NCBI GenBank assembly: GCA_025200525.1
Contig: CM045762.1
Location: 126,919,752-126,983,751 of the forward strand
Origin: Camellia lanceoleosa
Taxonomy: Eukaryota > Streptophyta > Magnoliopsida > Ericales > Theaceae
Length of the DNA: 64,000 nucleotides
Direction of reading: 5' to 3'
In this document: in pieces, positions 9,784 to 21,258 of the stretch
Position numbering within the stretch: the stretch's first letter is position 1
How the letters are laid out: each line of letters begins with the position of its first letter
The notes under the pieces: model-generated
Told to the model about the DNA's origin: nothing
The model's database searches: none
The model's input: the letters and a program-made list of their open reading frames with translations, nothing else
Made by a program: the position numbers and the translations under genes

Positions 9784-11223
9784 TTACATCGAATGGCCAT
9801 TTTTGGGTACAAACTTAAGCTCATAAAAATAGGGAATGGAATAAATAACAAGATCATGAAATTTAGTCCAACAATGATCAATGAATTTATGTTCTTTCTT
9901 TATTCTGTCCTCTATTTCTTCTAACATTGGCTGCATGAGTTAATGTGCTCTCACTTCGTAAAAGAGCTCTTCAGCCTTTATTTCAAAAGCTGTTTCTCTC
10001 AATCCTTGTTCCAATTCGTCTATATCCAAATCATCGATTATCACGAGAATCTTTATTCTTGAAATCATCGATTTCTTCAATAAAGTTTTCTGCCTCATAT
10101 TGGGCATGAATTCGAAGGCACGAAAGTTGGTCTAAAGATTGTGTGGTGTTCATAGAGGTCCGATGCCAGTGAAGAAGCAATGGAAGTTGATCCAAAAACA
10201 TGTGAAGCTCTGCTTGGGCGAGGGGATTAAGGACATGACCCCGAGTTAGAATATCACAAGCCCATCGAAAGTTCTTAAGAGGGACTTCGTCCTCAAGAAC
10301 ATTGAAGGGCAAGTGGGAAAAAGTTGAGCTTGTTTCCGCTCAGCTGGAGTAGGGGAAGGTGGTGGTTTGTAAGGTGGAAAGACCTTATCCGCAGAAAGAA
10401 CAAGCCTCAGTTTCTCTATCCAGCAAGGATTTGGCGGAAGAGAAGGTGTGGATGCTTCTATTTCAGGAGGTGGAGCAAGGGCAGAAGGAACAAGGGCATT
10501 AATATAATCAAGCCAGTCAAAAGAGCAAATATTCACCTTCTGAGCTAGGAATGATGGATTGTATCCTTGTGCCTCTTCTGGGCGTCGGGCAACATGCACT
10601 GTCTTTGTAGGCATGAAAGATGTATACCATGCCACAAGCAGATTCTCCTCCAAACTGCGTCGGTGGTCAATGGGCACGTAAGGATAGACCACCGAGCTTC
10701 GCACATAGGAAGGGAATTCTAAAGGGTCAGTAAATTCAACAAAGTGATGGTTGATTCGTTCCCTTAACTCACAGACTTCAGGTTTGGACCAATTTGTCCA
10801 GTCAGAAGCCCCAGAAGAAGAAGAAGTTGCAGCCTTATCCCATGCAGAAGGTTGTGAAGGAAAACTTCCCATGTCCATATTTGTAAGTTTTTTAATCGAA
10901 GGATTAAGGGCAATATGTTCGAAGTCCAAGGGTTGATAATCTGCAAAGGCATCCATGACCTGAATATAGAAAGGTGGGTAAAGGTAGCTAATTAATGCAC
11001 GGAGGTTCTTTCGAGAAAGAACAACATCATCATATGACTCTTCGTGTACTCGATCAATGGAGGGAATAATTTATTCGGCCATAAAAAGTGTACCAGTCTG
11101 TTCGAATACTAAGGTGGTGGAGGTGTTCAAAAGATTGAAGGGGAGTTTAATGCAGATGATAAATGACAGTTGCATTGCTAGAAACCATGCACGTTCTAGG
11201 ACGTAGGAAAAAACTTTGATCCA
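9784..11223 (-). pseudogene. Second antisense gene of Tat-1, function unknown
   Basis: A long minus-strand frame, open from 11223 (first ATG at 11175) almost up to the LTR boundary. Recognisable protein-like stretches include ERAWFLAMQLSFIICIKLPF, SYDDVVLSRKNLRALISYLY, EVCELRERINHHFVEFTDPL and SLEENLLVAWYTSFMPTKTV, then a proline-rich linker (YKPPPSPTPAER) and an acidic tail with EEIEDRIKKEHKFIDHCW. It is interrupted by TAA at 11071-11073, a frameshift near 10300, another near 10045, and one TAA further on, and ends at TAA 9784-9786. Total length would be about 460-480 codons. I do not recognise the family. It could be part of one antisense transcription unit with the mobile-domain gene downstream. 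Confidence 0.55.
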
Positions 11224-11253
11224 CTAATATCACTAGATATTGGGTATATTAGT

Positions 11254-11264
11254 GCGGGGGGTAA
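11254..11264 (+). promoter_or_regulatory. Polypurine tract of Tat-1
   Basis: GCGGGGGGTAA lies directly before the TG that opens the LTR. This is where plus-strand DNA synthesis starts in LTR retrotransposons. Confidence 0.75.
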
Positions 11265-12038
11265 TGTTGGCTACATATTTTGTATGAGCCAATTACAATT
11301 CGACGCATGGTGAAATAAGGATAATATAGAAAGACTATTCAGGTCATCGATCCTGATCGTACATGTGGCAGTTAGTATTGGTTATTAAAAGATCTGAGTA
11401 GCAGCAGATCAACAAAGGGATACAAAGTGACGTGGCTCCAACGGTTACTCGCATTTCAGATTCAAATTTAGGAAGGAAGCTTAACTGCAAGTAATGGCGT
11501 AATGGAGCTAATATTGAGGCAACATGATCGATGATCATGGAAGAGCAGTTGGACGGTTGGAAGTGCAATTCGATGGTCATCCTTGAGCAGTATAAATAGT
11601 AGAGAAGACCCCAGAAAAACCCCCGGACTCAGATCATACAAACCAGTCTTACTTTACATATTTTCTTTTCTAGTTTTACATTTCTTGTTCTTTAAATTCC
11701 TGCTCTTTACATTCCTGTACTTCAAATTTCTGCACTGCACTTCATTCATAGGAGTAGTTTTAAGTAGATTGTCGCTGTAAACCTCTACGAGGCTGAGTTT
11801 GGATCATTGTAAGTTTGTATTCTAATGAAATACTTCAATTGCTCTTCATTTAACTGTTATTTTGCTTAATTTCTCCTAAGTCAAGCCACCAGTAAAAGTC
11901 CTCTTCATTGAGGCTGAAAGAACTAAAACATAATCGTCTGATAATTGGTTGGCAATTAACATTTCTGTAAGGACTGATTGATCCTTGCTGGCACGCTCGC
12001 ATTTACAAAAATACCCTTCGAAAGCCAAAAAGCCAACA
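11265..12038 (+). repeat. 3' LTR of Tat-1 (774 bp)
   Basis: Begins TGTTGGCT and ends AGCCAACA, an 8-base inverted terminal pair, right after the purine tract. Inside are a TATA box at 11591-11598, a transcript-start-like region near 11620, and an AATGAAA-type poly(A) region near 11823. The LTR is far shorter than those of the other Tat family in this window (about 4 kb), so these are distinct subfamilies. Confidence 0.88.
11591..11598 (+). promoter_or_regulatory. TATA box of the Tat-1 LTR
   Basis: TATAAATA in the context GCAGTATAAATAGTAG, the best core-promoter match in the LTR. It would start the genomic RNA about 30 bases downstream. Confidence 0.65.
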
Positions 12039-12040
12039 GT

Positions 12041-12529
12041 AGCATTTGGAAATGTTTATATTTTTTGTTTATATTTACAAAAATTTTATAAATTAGTGTT
12101 TTTTTATTCTTTAAAAAAATATAAACTACAAACGCGCTTAGTTTAAATAAAATATTTGAAAATTTTTAAAAACATAGACTAAAAAATATGTTTGTTCAAG
12201 CCTAAAATATTTATATTTATTTTTATTATTTATGGCAATGAGATCATACACATTATAATTGAAAAAAAAATTAATTGGAAAAAAAATAATTTGGAAAAAA
12301 AATGATTTGAAAAAAAATATTTGAAAAAAAAATTTGTTAGTCAAAGTTTTAAATTTATGTTTTAAAACCAACATAAACTCATTTTTTGAGTTTACATTTT
12401 TTTCTCAAATTTATAAACTAAGACAACCATTTATAAACTAAAAAAAATTATCAAATAAGTTTTTATGACAATTTTTAAAATTTTTATAAATATAAACTGA
12501 AAACGAAATGGTTACCAAACAACCATTAT
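12041..12529. mobile_element. Possible AT-rich MITE
   Basis: Very AT-rich stretch whose ends look inverted. The left end has TTTGGAAATG followed by GTTTATATTTACAAAAATTTT. The right end, read on the minus strand, has TTTGGTAACC followed by GTTTATATTTATAAAAATTTT. I cannot fix the termini or a target duplication, and its left end sits against the target duplicate of Tat-1. Superfamily unknown. Confidence 0.35.
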
Positions 12530-12648
12530 TGTACAGAATACATGAACTGAATTGTGTAAGTCATACTGGGGAATTTAAGACTCGCAAGTGTACGAATATA
12601 TTGGAATACAAGGCGGACTTTGCCAATAAAGATCTAGGAGGGCATGTA

Positions 12649-13067
12649 TAGGAGTGTAAAAATGACCCGTGGCTCGTAGGCGACTCAAAGCCCGCCCGCG
12701 GCCTGGGATGGGCCAAGCCCAACCTGAGGCCTGGGGCCTGGGCCACCATTTTCAAGCCCTGTCCATCGGCCTGCACAAGGCCCACTCAAAAACCCGGCCC
12801 GCCCGAGGCCTAGTGTTATTTTTAATAGAAAATAATAAAATTTTGGTGGAAAAAAATTAAAAAATTTGTTTAGATCTGCCCAAATCCCAAGCCCAAGCCC
12901 AGGCCCAGTCCCGAGGCTCGGCCCACTGGCCCATCCAAAGCTTGAATACCCCTGGGCCTGGGCCTAGTTTTCTGGCCAGTGATCCGGCCTTACCCGGCCT
13001 GATTTTTTGTGGAAGCCCATAAAGCCCGACATGGGCCCGGCCAGACCGGGCCAAAATTACACCCGTA
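12649..13067. mobile_element. hAT-type MITE, GC-rich (419 bp)
   Basis: Left end TAGGAGTGTAAAAATG; right end on the minus strand TACGGGTGTAATTTTGG, an imperfect terminal inverted repeat. The flanking octamers GGCATGTA and GGCACGTG match at six of eight positions with two transitions, fitting an old 8-bp duplication, the hAT hallmark. The interior is rich in GGCCCGGCC-like blocks that partly pair between the two halves. There is no transposase, so it is non-autonomous. Confidence 0.65.
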
Positions 13068-14011
13068 GGCACGTGATCCCTTTATTTTTTGGAAATTATG
13101 TTGGTATCCATGAATACAAAAATATCTCTAATATATATCCCTTGTAAAATTAAATTAGTTTTATTTCCTAAATTATTTTAAGGTGTCTAATATTTTTAAT
13201 TTTTAGAAAAGAACCTCTTATATGATGCTTTAAAAAAAGAGTAATAATAGACAAATATAATACTCGTACAAAAATTCTATACAGATTGAGTTGGGATCTT
13301 GTGATTCCTTCATTTTTAATCAAAACATCCACTATTATCTTTATAATTTCACATATGTTATTGACACATCATTCTGATAAATTTTTTTATATGAAATTTA
13401 ACCAGAACATTTGGCCTACAAGTTGTGTAGCATCTTTTGTGTTGTAAGGTATAAGTTTAACTCTTACGAGGGGTAGGTTGATAATCTTTGTGGTAATTAA
13501 TTTATTTCTCCCCCACTATGGGAGTTAGAAAGTACCCCTATATCAAATTCTTTAATCCACCATACATATAAGAATAAAGCCGAACTCAAAGAATTTAATA
13601 GTTAAATATAATTACTGTTAGTACTATAATAAAACTATAATAATAATAATAATAATAATTATTATTATTATTATTATTATTATGAGCAGGAGAAATGCCA
13701 CATCAACAAAAATTAGTTATACAGGACTAAACATTTAGATTAGACTGGTCTTATTATAAATCATTGTGTTGGAACTAGTTTGAACCTCAAATCATCGTAT
13801 TTTGAGAATAGGTATCAATAATCTACTATCTTATCATATGAGGAGATAAATTGTAGATGATTACATCTCTTGTATCTATAATACAGATACGTATTACATA
13901 TTATAGGGTGTGGATTTTAACCAATTTTTTTTTTAGCAGAAACTCTCTCTCTTTCTAACTCTTTGCCATTAGAGAATAATTCAAACCATTGTATTGTAAA
14001 TAGTGTGGGTG
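13068..14011. other. AT-rich spacer
   Basis: No open frame of note, and nothing recognisable apart from the simple repeat at 13636-13683. Confidence 0.6.
13636..13683. repeat. (TAA)n/(TTA)n microsatellite forming a perfect palindrome
   Basis: About eight TAA units run directly into about eight TTA units, so the single strand can fold into a near-perfect hairpin of about 24 bp. Confidence 0.9.
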
Positions 14012-14019
14012 ATTCTCTA

Positions 14020-14509
14020 TACGGATATACAAAAAAATCGTGAAACTGATAAACCGATCCAAATCGATCTAAATCATTGATTTGGTCTGATTTTTATTAG
14101 TTTCAGTTTTGGTTTTGAAAATGGTGAAATCGTTCAAATCGGTTCGATTCTCAGTTCCAACGCTTTAATTATAGTTCTAAATCGAATCGTGACATATTTG
14201 CTTTTTATTTTTTTTATTTTTTTATATGTAAAAATTAAAATATAAAAAGTCTCTTACAAAATTTGAACACTAGTCTTCATTATCATTAATTTGTTTACTA
14301 ACATAAAATATATATATCATATTTCTGTTATATAAAATTTTCAAAACTGTAAAATCGACCCGAATCAAATCGGTTTCTATAGTTCAGTTCTGGTCCAGTT
14401 CTACAATTTAATGGTTCGATTATGATTTTAATTTTTCTGAAACCAGTTCCTATGATTCGGTTTTTTGTTTACTCTAAAACCGGATCAATATGATCCATGT
14501 ACACCTCTA
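14020..14509. mobile_element. hAT-type MITE (490 bp)
   Basis: Flanked by perfect 8-bp duplicates ATTCTCTA at 14012-14019 and 14510-14517. Left end TACGGATATAC; right end on the minus strand TAGAGGTGTAC, an inverted repeat matching at 7 of 11 positions, with all mismatches transitions or C/G. The interior alternates AAATCG/GGTTCG motifs typical of plant hAT MITEs. No transposase. Confidence 0.75.
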
Positions 14510-14517
14510 ATTCTCTA

Positions 14518-15384
14518 CTAAAATTCTATCCCACTACTAAAAATTGTTTAAATTCTTTATAAAAATACGTGATCCAATCATATGATCCACAAATTTAGTT
14601 TGAGTAAAAAAATATATGCCCAACTCCATTTTTCCCCGTGTATTATTTTTCCTACACATCGAATGATCAATTTTCTTGTGGTCTAAAGTAGTTGTCATCT
14701 TGTTCATTTCGAAGTCCATGGCAGGATACCAAGGCAATAAATTATCATGCAATTTATGTGTCATTCAAGAAGCCTTTGAACTAATATTTGTTTGTTTGGC
14801 TCCATAGGATATAAAGGATTAAGAATACAATATGATATTGAGTAAGAGATTAATATTAGGTTGGAGATGGAGGATAAAGAATATTTATTTGTATATCACC
14901 AAATTAGTAATACTATAGATAATATTAATATATATAAGATTAATTTTTTACAATTTTTAGTATTTTTTTAATATTATAATTATTTTTGGGGGGGAGGGGG
15001 GAGATTGATCAATAAATCCTATATGTTGAACTTGTGATCCATATAATTTCATTATTTATTTATTTATTTACTTATTTTGTGATCCATTTGGTCTTTTTGA
15101 ATGTGTAATAACTTAGTTGCCATTATAATCTTCTTAATTGATTTTTTTTTTTTTTTTTTTTTTGAAGTGCTACATTTAGAAAAAGTATACTAGGAAAATT
15201 TTGTTTATTGGAATATTACATTAGAGTGTTATATTTACATTCAAAAAAAAAAAATTACACTAAAGAGTTTTTTAGCAAATCTTCTAGATGCACCCAATGT
15301 CACATCATGCCTCACCACATTGGGAACAACTACATTAAGAAATTTTTTTCCATGTAAAATAAAAATAAAAGACCAAGTCGAGTA
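14518..15384. other. AT-rich spacer with homopolymer runs
   Basis: Contains a G-rich run (about 14989-15001), a long T run (about 15141-15163) and an A run near 15244. No gene or RNA is recognised. It ends where the copia LTR begins. Confidence 0.6.
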
Positions 15385-15780
15385 TGTGACACTCTGTCCT
15401 TAAGACAGATTCGCCCCGTGTGGACACCCCATTTTTGACCGTCCTCAAGACTCGGTTGTGCTTGCATGGTACATCCAGACACAAGTTCGATTGCACGTCG
15501 GGCATTCGACTTTTGCGGCAGAACGTCACAGGTTCGAGCTTTCCAAACCCTGTATCATTTCTGCCCCATTCTTGGACCATGACTTGGTCCTTTCAAAATG
15601 TGTTTCTTGGTGCACTACCGGCCCCATTTTGGACCTGCCAGCCCCCACTTTGTTGCTACCGGCCATTGATTGAGCTTCTTAGGCCATCAATGAGCCTTTA
15701 AACCATCACGATGGCCGGAAGACTATCTCGGCGAGTTTCACTCCAGATCTTTTGAGCCAGCTGGAATCCTTTTATCTGCC

Positions 15781-15799
15781 CTCCATACAGTGTATGGAG
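15781..15799. promoter_or_regulatory. Promoter-proximal palindrome, S1 version
   Basis: CTCCATACAGTGTATGGAG, a 19-base palindrome 52 bases upstream of the TATA box. It is the degenerate form of the G-box palindrome found in the two Tat-B LTRs. Confidence 0.5.
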
Positions 15800-15850
15800 A
15801 AATGAAGCTCTTGCCAAGCTTCTTGAAGAAGATTTGCATGGTTTTTCTTC

Positions 15851-15859
15851 TATATAAGG
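15851..15859 (+). promoter_or_regulatory. TATA box of the solo LTR
   Basis: TATATAAGG, about 430 bases into the LTR, followed 30-40 bases later by AGCAGAGGTTC and a CT repeat. The same position carries TATATA in the other LTRs of the family. Confidence 0.6.
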
Positions 15860-16331
15860 AGAGAGCCTCTCTCCTTAGCAGAGGTTCAGATTTTTGGAGA
15901 AGAAATATATATCTCTCTCTCTCTCTCTTTCTCTATATTGTTGTTGATTTGTGCCTTGAAGTCCATTTTCCTTGTACTTTTACACTACAACATTTAGAGA
16001 TACATTACCATCTTTGGATTGAGGTGCTTGGGAGGACTTCTTGAGCTCTGAAAGTGAGGTTTAACCCCCTGAAGTTGCTGGTTTCGAAGTTGATCTTTAA
16101 GGGTGAGCTTCTTCCCCTTTTTAGCACTTTTTTTGTACCTCATTTTGGCCATCCTTGCATATTGGTTTAGGCCTTGCTTTCAACTGAAAAAAGTCTTGTA
16201 CTTAAGTGTTTTTGAAGTTTGTTTAAGGTCTTTTAGCTGTTGAGGGTCTTCAACCCTCTTGTTGGCCTTGTTTGGCCTTGTTTTGAGCCATGCCTTAAGG
16301 CCTCCGAGCTAGCCTTGGTTTGGCTTTCTAA

Positions 16332-16360
16332 CCACTAAAATCTAGTGGATTTTTAGCGGT
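16332..16360 (+). other. LTR leader hairpin, S1 copy
   Basis: CCACTAAAATCTAGTGG continuing to TTTTTAGCGGT forms an imperfect inverted repeat about 450 bases downstream of the predicted transcript start. It is the counterpart of the CCACTGAAA...TTTCAGTGG hairpin in the other four long LTRs. Confidence 0.5.
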
Positions 16361-19300
16361 AAGCATGTGGTTTTGAGGCCTCAAATCAGAGGGGGTGGCC
16401 CCCTCTGTTTTGGTTTTTGTTTCCTTGCATTTTTGGCCTTCCAAAGGAGCATGCCTCTCTATATTTTTTAGGCTTGGTTTAGGCCCTTTTTTGTGACTTT
16501 TAGGACCTACCTTGACTCTTTCCATAGCTGGTTTGGTCATCCTTTGCATGCTCCATATACTTGTAGAACAAATCTTGCTTACTAGCTTTATGTGCATGAT
16601 GTTTTGACTCATCATCCTAGCATATTTGAGCTTTGCTCCAGCATGATTTTATTCTTGTTTTGGGCTGTTCTTGGACTGTTTTGGGCTGCCATGGCCATAT
16701 CACTTATGCTTTGTATAGCTATAGTGTAAATGCATAGACTAGTCTTGGGTTTTGAAGCCCCTACCATGCCATACATGTGATGTTTGCATGCTTTGCCATC
16801 ATTCTAAGTGTTATTTCAGTCCATGAAATGTGGCCATACACTTGCATTTAACATGCTTTTAATGCCTTGGAGCCTTGGCTCTTTATGCCTCAAGAATGAA
16901 CTTTTGTGCATGCCATTAAGCCTAAGCCTTTGGCTCATCATATCAGTGTATTTTTGGTCTTGTTATACCATGATGTAACTCTGTTTTATGTTGTCCAAGT
17001 CATGCCGTGTTTGGTTTCAATAGGTGTAGTGCATTGCCTCTTTTGTAGCCTTGCATGCTCCTTGTTTTTGGCCTCTTGTTCTAGCCCGTGTTGGCTAGCT
17101 TCGAGCTTGTTTGTGGTCTTGTTTAGCCCTGCCTTGGGACTGTTTTAGGTTCCTTTAACCCTTTGGGACTTGCCTTGCATAGCCATGGCTTAAGTCCCTT
17201 TGTTAGTTTCGAGCTTTAAGCTTTCTAACATGCTATGCTTGCATTGTCTAGTTGATTTGGCATGAATTTACATGAGATTTCAGAGCTTACCTTGTTATCA
17301 CATATCCATGCTTGTCACTCTTTAAGTGTGCTTAAGAGTTGCATCTTTGTGCCTTAATCCTTGAGCCAATTGGCATGCATGTTTGCCTTGCCTTTTCATG
17401 CTTTTCATACTATCAATTCATCACTTATGGCCACTGATTTTAGGCATGGCTGAGGCCTATCCATCTTTAGTGTAAGCCCATCTTACCATGTTGTCGCATG
17501 CTTGTCCCATTTCGTATGGTGTTGCATACTTGTCCACCGTCACATGCCTTGCATGTTTGTATGTTCATGTTGCATTTTATCATGTTATTCAAGGTTTTTA
17601 CCTCACTTCATGTTTATATGCTTGTTGCATGCTTGAGTTATTGCATTACATGTTTGCATGCTTAAGTCACATTGCATGTTTGCCATGTTTGTGCATTGTC
17701 GTTTGGATTAAAGTGTTAATCCGAGCACGAGGAACGAGAGGCGTTTCATACTTCAAGTGATGAAACATATCTCAATTCTCGATCGTCGACGCTCTTGATT
17801 ATTCATGATAGAGTTTTAGGCTTTATGTGTTTATTTGTGCATTCATTTCATATTGATTTGCACAAGTTGGATCTTTGGCCATCATGCATCGAGATGTGTG
17901 ATTGATGGTCGTAGATCCGACTATGCCTCTTCCTTGATGCTTTGAGATGATATGGGGTGGCATAGTGCATACATGTCCTTCGGAGACCCTCCCTTTTCTC
18001 TGTTTTGTGCTCTACTGTAGCTTGGTGTCCCAACACATCAGTGGCCGGCAGTGTCTTGCAGATGGCCGGCAATGCCTTGTTGTTGGCCGGCACCCCCCTC
18101 ATTTTTGGTCAGCAGTGGCTCCCCATGGCCGGCAGGCCACTAATGCACTCCCAGCATGTTTTTGGTAAGTTCCAGCTGCAAGGTCTCACAGACACCCTAC
18201 AGACAGAGCCTCTAAAGAGCAACCGGAGAGCTTTTCAGGGTGGCATTCGAGCATGCATCCTCTCTTTCTTCCAAGAGAGCTGGAGCAACCTATTTTTCAT
18301 GCTTACTTGTTAGTTAGCATCAATTTGTAATAATTAATTAATTTGTTAATTAGTTAATTGTTGTAATAATTAGTTGTAGCTAGTTATTCAATTCGGTTGT
18401 GTAATAATTAATTAGCTTGTTAGTTAGTTAATTAGCCAGCATGTATTATTTATTTGGACCCTTCGTTGAGAGGGTCAATTTTGTAATAAGTGTGCGTGCG
18501 TCTGTGCATGTCTTCCAACCCCACGTCTTTCTCCCTTTTACTTACCTGCTTTCGATGGTTAGCTTTAGGTCATGTTTCAAATTAGCATACTTATGCTTTG
18601 CATGTTTGCATCCATTCATCTGTCTAGTATACTTATGCTTGCATGTTTGCATCATTAATCTACATTGCATGCACCGGGCTAAGCGCATCATACTAACTGC
18701 ATCATATTTCAATTCCAAGTTGAATACATGTATCAATTGCTGCATCTTATATGCCATTTTAGGATAGCCGAGCCTATTTCTAGTTGCATTTCGCATGTGT
18801 TGCATTAGCCATCTTAACATGAACTAGGATCATGCATTGATTTCTAACTAGTTCTTTGTTTTGGCTCGGAGTACTAAGTAAACTTTTATGCTTTAGCATA
18901 CTACATGTATGTGAGTGCTGCCATGATAGCATGCTTGTCATGAGGCTATTTGCTTAGTTGATATAACTGCCTGAATTCCTGTAGGTGAACGTTGGATTGC
19001 TTGAATTGGAACAATTCATTGAAATCTGCATTTTAGCCTACTTACGAGTAGCAAACTTCAAACCATTTTCCAAACAAACGGATATGCGATGTTTTTTTCC
19101 AAAATTAGGCGATCTAGTCTATACTTGTTTTGTTGTACGCATCACATAGTAATTCTAGCTAATTAACCGGAATAAGAACACATATGTTTTCAAAAACAAG
19201 ATATCATGTTTAGTAGTGGCCAATCTTTGATCGGGCGAGCGGGAGTGCTCATAGCTGACCTTCTCCAATCGTACCCAAGTTCCCGAGCCGATGCAACTTT

Positions 19301-20394
19301 GGTGATGACGGACACGTGGCCTTAGGCACGAGTCAGGGTTTCCTAAATTTCTCCAAAATAAAATATTTAGGTGGCGACTCTGTATCTGGCAAAGCAGTCC
19401 ATGTTTGGCACTTCTTTCTTAAAAATCAGTTTTTCAAAACGATTTGTCGGATTTGGACTCTTTGGTGATTTATCAATCTCACTTTGCACATTGTGAGATC
19501 AGATTAAGAACCGTGACAATTTGAGTCCAAACTGTAGCATGAAGCCCCCGAGGGCGCGTCTACACCCCGCTACGGTACTTACGGTTGAGTGGCGTCTATC
19601 TCCCAGGATACAATGATCTTCACAAATTTGTAGTAGCACTATACACAAATTTGTACAGCGAACCAAACCTGTGTACTATACTCTCTTTATTTTATTCTAA
19701 AACTAATATGAAGAATATATGCAATAAAGCAAAGTTGGACAGCAAAAGATGGGATTTTCAGACTGATATTCGGTGCCCAAGACTATTGGAAATGGTCTGA
19801 ATTTATAGGCAATCAATTCTATCCCAACAGGTATGTAAACCGCTAAACAGATATGACATTGTTTTAGGACAGATTCAAAATGAAAACTGGACAGATCTTG
19901 AATCTGTCCGAATTTCAAAAGACCTCTAGATAGATTTTTGGATGTATTATTATCAACCACAATCTGTAGGAACAAGTCTCCAATATATAGACCCAAACAG
20001 GTACAAATTTGAAGTGAACAGGTGTAAACTATTTTTTAACAAATGCAGTTATAAAACAAACAGATTTGCAGCTAGATTAATGAATCTGTTCGGCAATTAC
20101 AAATCAGTAACTGTTGGGCAATTATTAGCACTGTTCAAACAGTTTAAAAAACAGAATTCAGAATTTCACTTAGATTTTTCTGGAAAAAATTCAAATAAAT
20201 TTTGTCTAAAAAATTAATATTAGAACTGACCCGACCCACATCCACGCCCGGTATGGCTCGGCCGAACGGACGGCGACAGCGACACACGCACGCGTGTGTG
20301 GTGGTTTGGGCTAAGGTTCACTTTGTCCATAACTCCTCCCTTCTACAAACTTGGGGTGCCCCTTGGGGCCCAACCCAAGTGTTGTAGGCTAGAG

Positions 20395-20402
20395 TTTATA
20401 TA
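20395..20402 (-). promoter_or_regulatory. TATA box of the copia LTR
   Basis: TATATAAA on the minus strand (context GAGTATATAAACTCTAG), about 280 bases into the LTR, in the right orientation for copia transcription. Confidence 0.55.
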
Positions 20403-21258
20403 CTCAACAAAACTCTCTTAAAGTTTCAATGTGGGACAACCCCTTTCAAAGAAACCCACATTTACTTCCTTAAATTTCCTATTCCACGAACCCGAAAACG
20501 ACGTCATGTTCCCATTCACTCATAAATGGTTTTGACGAACCGTCTTCACCGTGTGACTTGCTACGCGGCAAGGAACACTTCACATCTTCGGACCCGCCCC
20601 AAAAGACGTTCGGGGCCCACTCAATTTTGGGCTCAAAGTCGGCCCAAAATAAGCCTTATAAAACACCATTTTTCCAACAATCCCTTACATGAATGGAATT
20701 TGACAAAGAGAAAATGCAACATGATCTAAATACAGAGAGTACAGAAATTGGAAATATTCTGCAAAGGATAGGTAGCTTTTGGCTTTGAACCTTCCCTTGT
20801 GAGACACTATCAGATTTACTAGCTAACCAGTGAACATGATGTCTTGAACTGTTCAGCCGTTTGTGTAAACCAAGACAATAGAACCCACACAGTATATTCC
20901 AGACACAGTTTAGTTCTCACTATTGTGTTCATTTTGGCCCTAAACAACCTGGTCTTTCATGAGTGCTCTAAAGACTTGTAGCCCTTCACAAATCTTATAG
21001 AACCGGCCTAGTTCACACTCACATAGGTGATTGTTATGAAGACTATCCTGCCATACTCCACTAGGTTTACCTAGATATAAGAATCATTATAAGTATTACT
21101 TAACCTAAACCGCTGCAGACATCACTATTTCATCATAGAAATAGGTAGAAGTTGGACTCCCCAGTGATCCTTCTGAGTCATTCACAACTTGGTTGTCCTT
21201 TTGAACCTAGATCTTGGGATCTCCAGTCAACTAGGTTGGGTTGCCGTTGTGGTAACTC

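Larger units (their letters stand above)
1..12038 (+). mobile_element. Tat-type Ty3/gypsy retrotransposon 'Tat-1', 3' part
   Basis: The order seen is late gag, aspartic protease, reverse transcriptase, RNase H, a second archaeal-type RNase H, integrase, two genes on the opposite strand, a purine tract and a 3' LTR. A second RNase H between RNase H and integrase, plus extra open reading frames between pol and the 3' LTR, is the known signature of the Tat (Ogre/Retand) lineage. The 5' LTR, primer site and early gag lie left of the window. Every coding module has stops or frameshifts, so this copy is dead. The 8-mer CTTCGAAG is strikingly frequent in it. The five bases after the LTR are GTAGC; the matching left target duplicate is outside the window. 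Confidence 0.9.
15419..19564 (+). repeat. Solo LTR of the Tat-A/B family (4146 bp) inside the copia LTR
   Basis: Starts TGTGGACACCCC and ends CGCGTCTACA. The flanking pentamers are identical: CCCCG at 15414-15418 and 19565-19569. No internal retrotransposon sequence is present, so it is a solo LTR from recombination between two LTRs. Its start (CATTTTTGACCGTCCTCAAG) and its end match the Tat-A and Tat-B LTRs read on the minus strand. Open frames within it are short and random-looking. Confidence 0.92.
15385..20679 (-). repeat. Copia 3' LTR, interrupted by a solo LTR (about 1.14 kb without it)
   Basis: On the minus strand it starts TGTTGGAAAAATGG at 20679, just after a short purine run (AAGGGAT), and ends GACAGAGTGTCACA at 15385. 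Without the 4146-bp solo LTR and one copy of its target duplication it measures about 1144 bp. A TATATAAA box lies at 20395-20402. The left flank GAGTA is the expected target duplicate, but its partner is outside the window. Confidence 0.75.

Noticed and set aside
13400..13560. Possible tRNA-derived SINE (GCCTACAAGTTGTGTAGC, TAAGTTTAACTCTTACGAG)
   Set aside because: No convincing A and B boxes at the right spacing, no tail and no target duplication.
15420..16060. Possible host gene with a TATA box and short open frames at 15420-16044
   Set aside because: The region is U3/R of the solo LTR, and the same arrangement without conserved frames is present in the other LTRs.
20202..20729. GC-rich open frames near 20202-20729
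   Set aside because: They lie in the copia 3' LTR and are not conserved in any recognisable family.
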